Source: Singulisphaera acidiphila DSM 18658 (GTDB lineage Bacteria > Planctomycetota > Planctomycetia > Isosphaerales > Isosphaeraceae). From it: DNA of 64,000 nucleotides. The DNA lies in NCBI RefSeq assembly GCF_000242455.2, contig NC_019892.1:1116001-1180000 (forward strand), in the 5' to 3' direction. Under the pieces are notes generated by a model that saw only the letters and a list, made by a program, of their open reading frames with translations, did not search any database and was not told the DNA's origin. The translations under genes were made by a program, and so were the position numbers. Below are positions 61,713 through 64,000 of the stretch, in pieces (the first letter of the stretch is position 1; every line of letters starts with the position of its first letter).

Positions 61713-64000
61713 CTACGGTTTGGTGTGTCGCGGGGTCAAGGCGGTGTCGGCCACGACCTTGACAACAAGCTTGCGGATATTGAAATTCCCTTCGGCAAAC
61801 GATGTCCGCAGGTCTTCGAGCTCATGCGACCCGAATGCGCGGACCGGTTGTTTGACGATGTGGTGGAAGAGCTGTTCGATGAAGGCGTTGTGCGTCTCCG
61901 GGCTGCTGGCCAGGAAGGTCGCCAGGTCGCGGGCACCGGCGAATTTGACCAGTTCCCCGGTGCGCGTTTGGTACGCCCCCGTTGCGTCGATCGACCGCCC
62001 GTTCTCTTCGCGGCGGAACCGGCCGACGGCGTCGAACGGCTCCAGGGTGAATCCGAGCGGGTTGATCATCGCATGGCAGGCCTGGCACGACTCGGGGCTG
62101 GTTTGCAGGGCCACCCGTTCGCGGGTGCTCAACTGGGGATGAAGGTCGGGCGAGAGCGGCGGGAAAGCCTCGGGCGGCGGCCGTAGAGACAGGCCGAGGA
62201 CGCTCCGAGCAAGGAATACGCCCCGATGGATCGGCGAGCTCGTCGCCGTGTAGGCGAAACTCGTCATCAAGTAGGGGTGGGTCAAGACGCCCGCCCGCTC
62301 GCGCGGTTCCGGAGTAACCTTCTGGAAGGGGGCGTCGGTCGGAAGGTCGGCGCCGTAGAACTGGGCCAGCCGGCCGTTGAGGTAGAGCGAGTCGGTGAGC
62401 AGGAGCTGGCGGAAGTCGGAGGACTCGCTCCAGACCAGGTCTTCCAGGAGCAGGTCGAGCGAGGTTCGCAGGTCCGAGGCCATGGCCTGGTCGAATTCGG
62501 CGAATTGCTTGGGATCCTTCGCCAGGTCGGGGATCTGCTCGACCTTCAGCCACTGAAAGAAGAAGTCGCGGAGCTTCGCGCGGCATCGCGGGTCGGCGAC
62601 CATGCGTTCCGCCTGGCGGGCCACCTGGTCGGCGGTTTTGAGCTGGCCGTCCGCAGCGGCTTGCAGGAGCGGCTTGTCGGGGAGCGAGTCCCAGAGGCCG
62701 AACGCGATTCGGGAGGCCGCGTCATAGGCGTCCCCCTCCCCTCCCACCTCACGGTAAAGGAATCGGGGCGACTTGAGGGTGAGCAGTACGACCCGTTTGA
62801 CGGCCGTATCGAAGTCGCGGACATCCTTGAACTGGCGCTCGACGTAGAGCTCGCGCTGGTCGTCCGTCAGCGGGCGGCGAAAGGCGCGCTCCGTGAATCG
62901 AAGGCAGAATGCGCGGAGGCGAGGCTCTCGGTCCGGGTCGTTCTCTCTGACCCCGGTCAACGCGCGAAGACGGGCCACGACATAGTCGGCAACCTCGATC
63001 GCGGCGTCGGTGGTGGCCTGCTCCCACTCCTTGGAGACCGACGACCCGCGCTCGTAGCCGACGCTGCGGTCGTCGGGCGGAAACGGGCTCGCCAGGACGA
63101 ACGACTCGGGGAGCACGCTGGGAGAGAGGTTGTGCTCGGGAATGACCTCGGCGACGCGATGCGGCAGGGCCCATTCGAGGGCGATCGACGCCGGCTTTTC
63201 TTCCGCCTTCTTGTCGTCCTTCTTGACCCCTTGGGTGGCCGCTTTGAAGTACTCGAGCCGCAACGGATAGGCGCGCCCGGCCAGCAGGCGGATCGAACCG
63301 CGGTATTCGGTGTCGCTGCCCGACTTGACGTAGGCGTCGATCAGCGGCTGCTGTTTGAGGTCGTTGACCCACAACCGAAAGCTGTTCTCAGTCTTGACGA
63401 TAAATTCATACTCCCCCGTCTCGGGAGCGAGGACCGACCCCTGCCAGCGGATCGAGAATTCCTTGGGGTCGATCTTTTCGGGGTCGGGGCTCGACTTGGC
63501 GAATTGGAACCGGACGACGGGATCGACCCGGCTGATGACCCCGTCGTTGTGGATCTGCTTCGACTTGAAGTAGTCCCCCTGCAAACCACGGCGATCGCCG
63601 CCCCACTGGCCGGGCTCGCGGAAACCCCCAAGGAGGTCGGCCACCGCGTTGCGGTATTGCCGCACGGTGAGGTGGGCAAGCTCGATCCGGGGTGGCTTGG
63701 CTCGGGCTTGGGCTGTCTTCGAATAGAAGGCTTCGTGAATGTAGGCCGCGACCTTCTCGGCATCCTCCCCCACGCACGATCCAGGGTCGTCCTCGGGCAT
63801 CGACTTGGCGATGTAGCTGGCGAGCCGGGGCAAGGTCCGATCCCCAACCAGCGGATGCGGATAATCTTGGGGCGTCCCCTCCCCCTTCGCCCCGTGACAC
63901 GACGCACACTGGCGCAGGTAGATCTGTTCGCCGCTGTTGCTCTCTTCGGCCGCCGTGGCCATACGCGGGGCTAGCACGATCGCCAGCAGCCAGGCGAGAG
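61713..64000 (-). CDS. DUF1592-type protein with cytochrome c domain (5' partial)
   Basis: The frame is open to the window end, and the last codons (LAWLLAIVLAPRMATAAEE) are the end of a signal peptide, so only a few residues are missing. 761 residues are visible. Order: cytochrome c with CASCH haem site, DUF1587-like (LTVRQYRNAVADLLGG), a PA14-like insert (SIRWQGSVLAPETGEYEFIV), DUF1595 (TERAFRRPLTDDQRELYV), DUF1592 (ASRIAFGLWDSLPDKPLLQA), DUF1588 (RAGVLTHPYLMTSFAYTATS, with CQACH later) and DUF1585 at the C-terminus. It lies 90 bases upstream of the DUF1552 gene and works outside the cytoplasm, possibly in polymer oxidation. Confidence 0.93.
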   Translation of the reverse strand, partial: LAWLLAIVLAPRMATAAEESNSGEQIYLRQCASCHGAKGEGTPQDYPHPLVGDRTLPRLASYIAKSMPEDDPGSCVGEDAEKVAAYIHEAFYSKTAQARAKPPRIELAHLTVRQYRNAVADLLGGFREPGQWGGDRRGLQGDYFKSKQIHNDGVISRVDPVVRFQFAKSSPDPEKIDPKEFSIRWQGSVLAPETGEYEFIVKTENSFRLWVNDLKQQPLIDAYVKSGSDTEYRGSIRLLAGRAYPLRLEYFKAATQGVKKDDKKAEEKPASIALEWALPHRVAEVIPEHNLSPSVLPESFVLASPFPPDDRSVGYERGSSVSKEWEQATTDAAIEVADYVVARLRALTGVRENDPDREPRLRAFCLRFTERAFRRPLTDDQRELYVERQFKDVRDFDTAVKRVVLLTLKSPRFLYREVGGEGDAYDAASRIAFGLWDSLPDKPLLQAAADGQLKTADQVARQAERMVADPRCRAKLRDFFFQWLKVEQIPDLAKDPKQFAEFDQAMASDLRTSLDLLLEDLVWSESSDFRQLLLTDSLYLNGRLAQFYGADLPTDAPFQKVTPEPRERAGVLTHPYLMTSFAYTATSSPIHRGVFLARSVLGLSLRPPPEAFPPLSPDLHPQLSTRERVALQTSPESCQACHAMINPLGFTLEPFDAVGRFRREENGRSIDATGAYQTRTGELVKFAGARDLATFLASSPETHNAFIEQLFHHIVKQPVRAFGSHELEDLRTSFAEGNFNIRKLVVKVVADTALTPRHTKP

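Noticed and set aside
1..64000. CRISPR array, tRNA or rRNA genes
   Set aside because: No regularly spaced repeat array longer than three units and no recognisable tRNA or rRNA sequence was found by eye.

Overview
The window is a chromosomal segment of a planctomycete, most likely a member of the Isosphaeraceae. The evidence is gene content: DUF1552/DUF1592 pair, DUF1559 pilin-like proteins, large PVC-type haem proteins, several secreted sulfatases, Tat-type Gfo/Idh/MocA oxidoreductases, ECF sigma factor beside a serine/threonine kinase, and surface proteins with an N-terminal LE(x)R-(A/M)-L motif. No rRNA, tRNA or CRISPR array was seen. All family names come from motif recognition; nothing was searched.

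Layout. 1-3022: class I ribonucleotide reductase (nrdA, cut by the window start, then nrdB). 3461-10472: a lower-GC accessory block with a papain-like protease, a decayed copy of a sigma/kinase/small-protein module, a group II intron relic, the intact ECF sigma factor and membrane kinase, a paralogous small protein and a DUF1559 pseudopilin. 10527-14697: M19 dipeptidase and secreted or surface proteins. 15248-21508: an outer-membrane barrel followed by a multihaem cytochrome fused to a beta-propeller. 21847-25598: a hybrid histidine kinase overlapping an AP2-like/J-domain protein. 25574-36523: transporters and sugar or sugar-acid catabolism (OFA antiporter with its small subunit, GNAT, enolase-superfamily enzyme, two Gfo/Idh/MocA proteins, metallophosphoesterase, sialidase-like protein, ACS-type transporter). 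36991-44910: haem-binding dehydrogenase-like protein and three sulfatases. 45030-51422: a group II intron described below. 51458-64000: surface proteins, a dead insertion sequence, an MBL-fold protein, a DUF1559/ECF cluster and the DUF1552/DUF1592 pair (the last cut by the window end).

The most unusual object is the nested mobile region at 45030-51422. A class C-like group II intron sits directly after a rho-independent terminator. Its reverse transcriptase gene is split twice, in catalytic motif A and in motif B, by two different serine-recombinase elements (about 2.47 and 2.02 kb). Removing both on paper gives back a single 471-residue reverse transcriptase frame with no error. The joined ends of each element give a plausible attP. 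The second attP is a near-symmetric 48 bp site with a central CT. In both elements a reading frame crosses attP. In the first, the leading gene has lost its start codon on integration, and that start codon with its ribosome site lies at the opposite end of the element. In the second, the recombinase frame would continue through attP and stop in an ATGA overlap with the small gene that precedes it. Both therefore look like circular operons that integration opens.

A second theme is an old duplication. Bases 4119-5041 match the upstream region of the sigma gene, then the last part of the kinase gene, then a secreted paralogue of the small protein at 8667, as if a sigma-kinase-small protein module had been copied and internally deleted.
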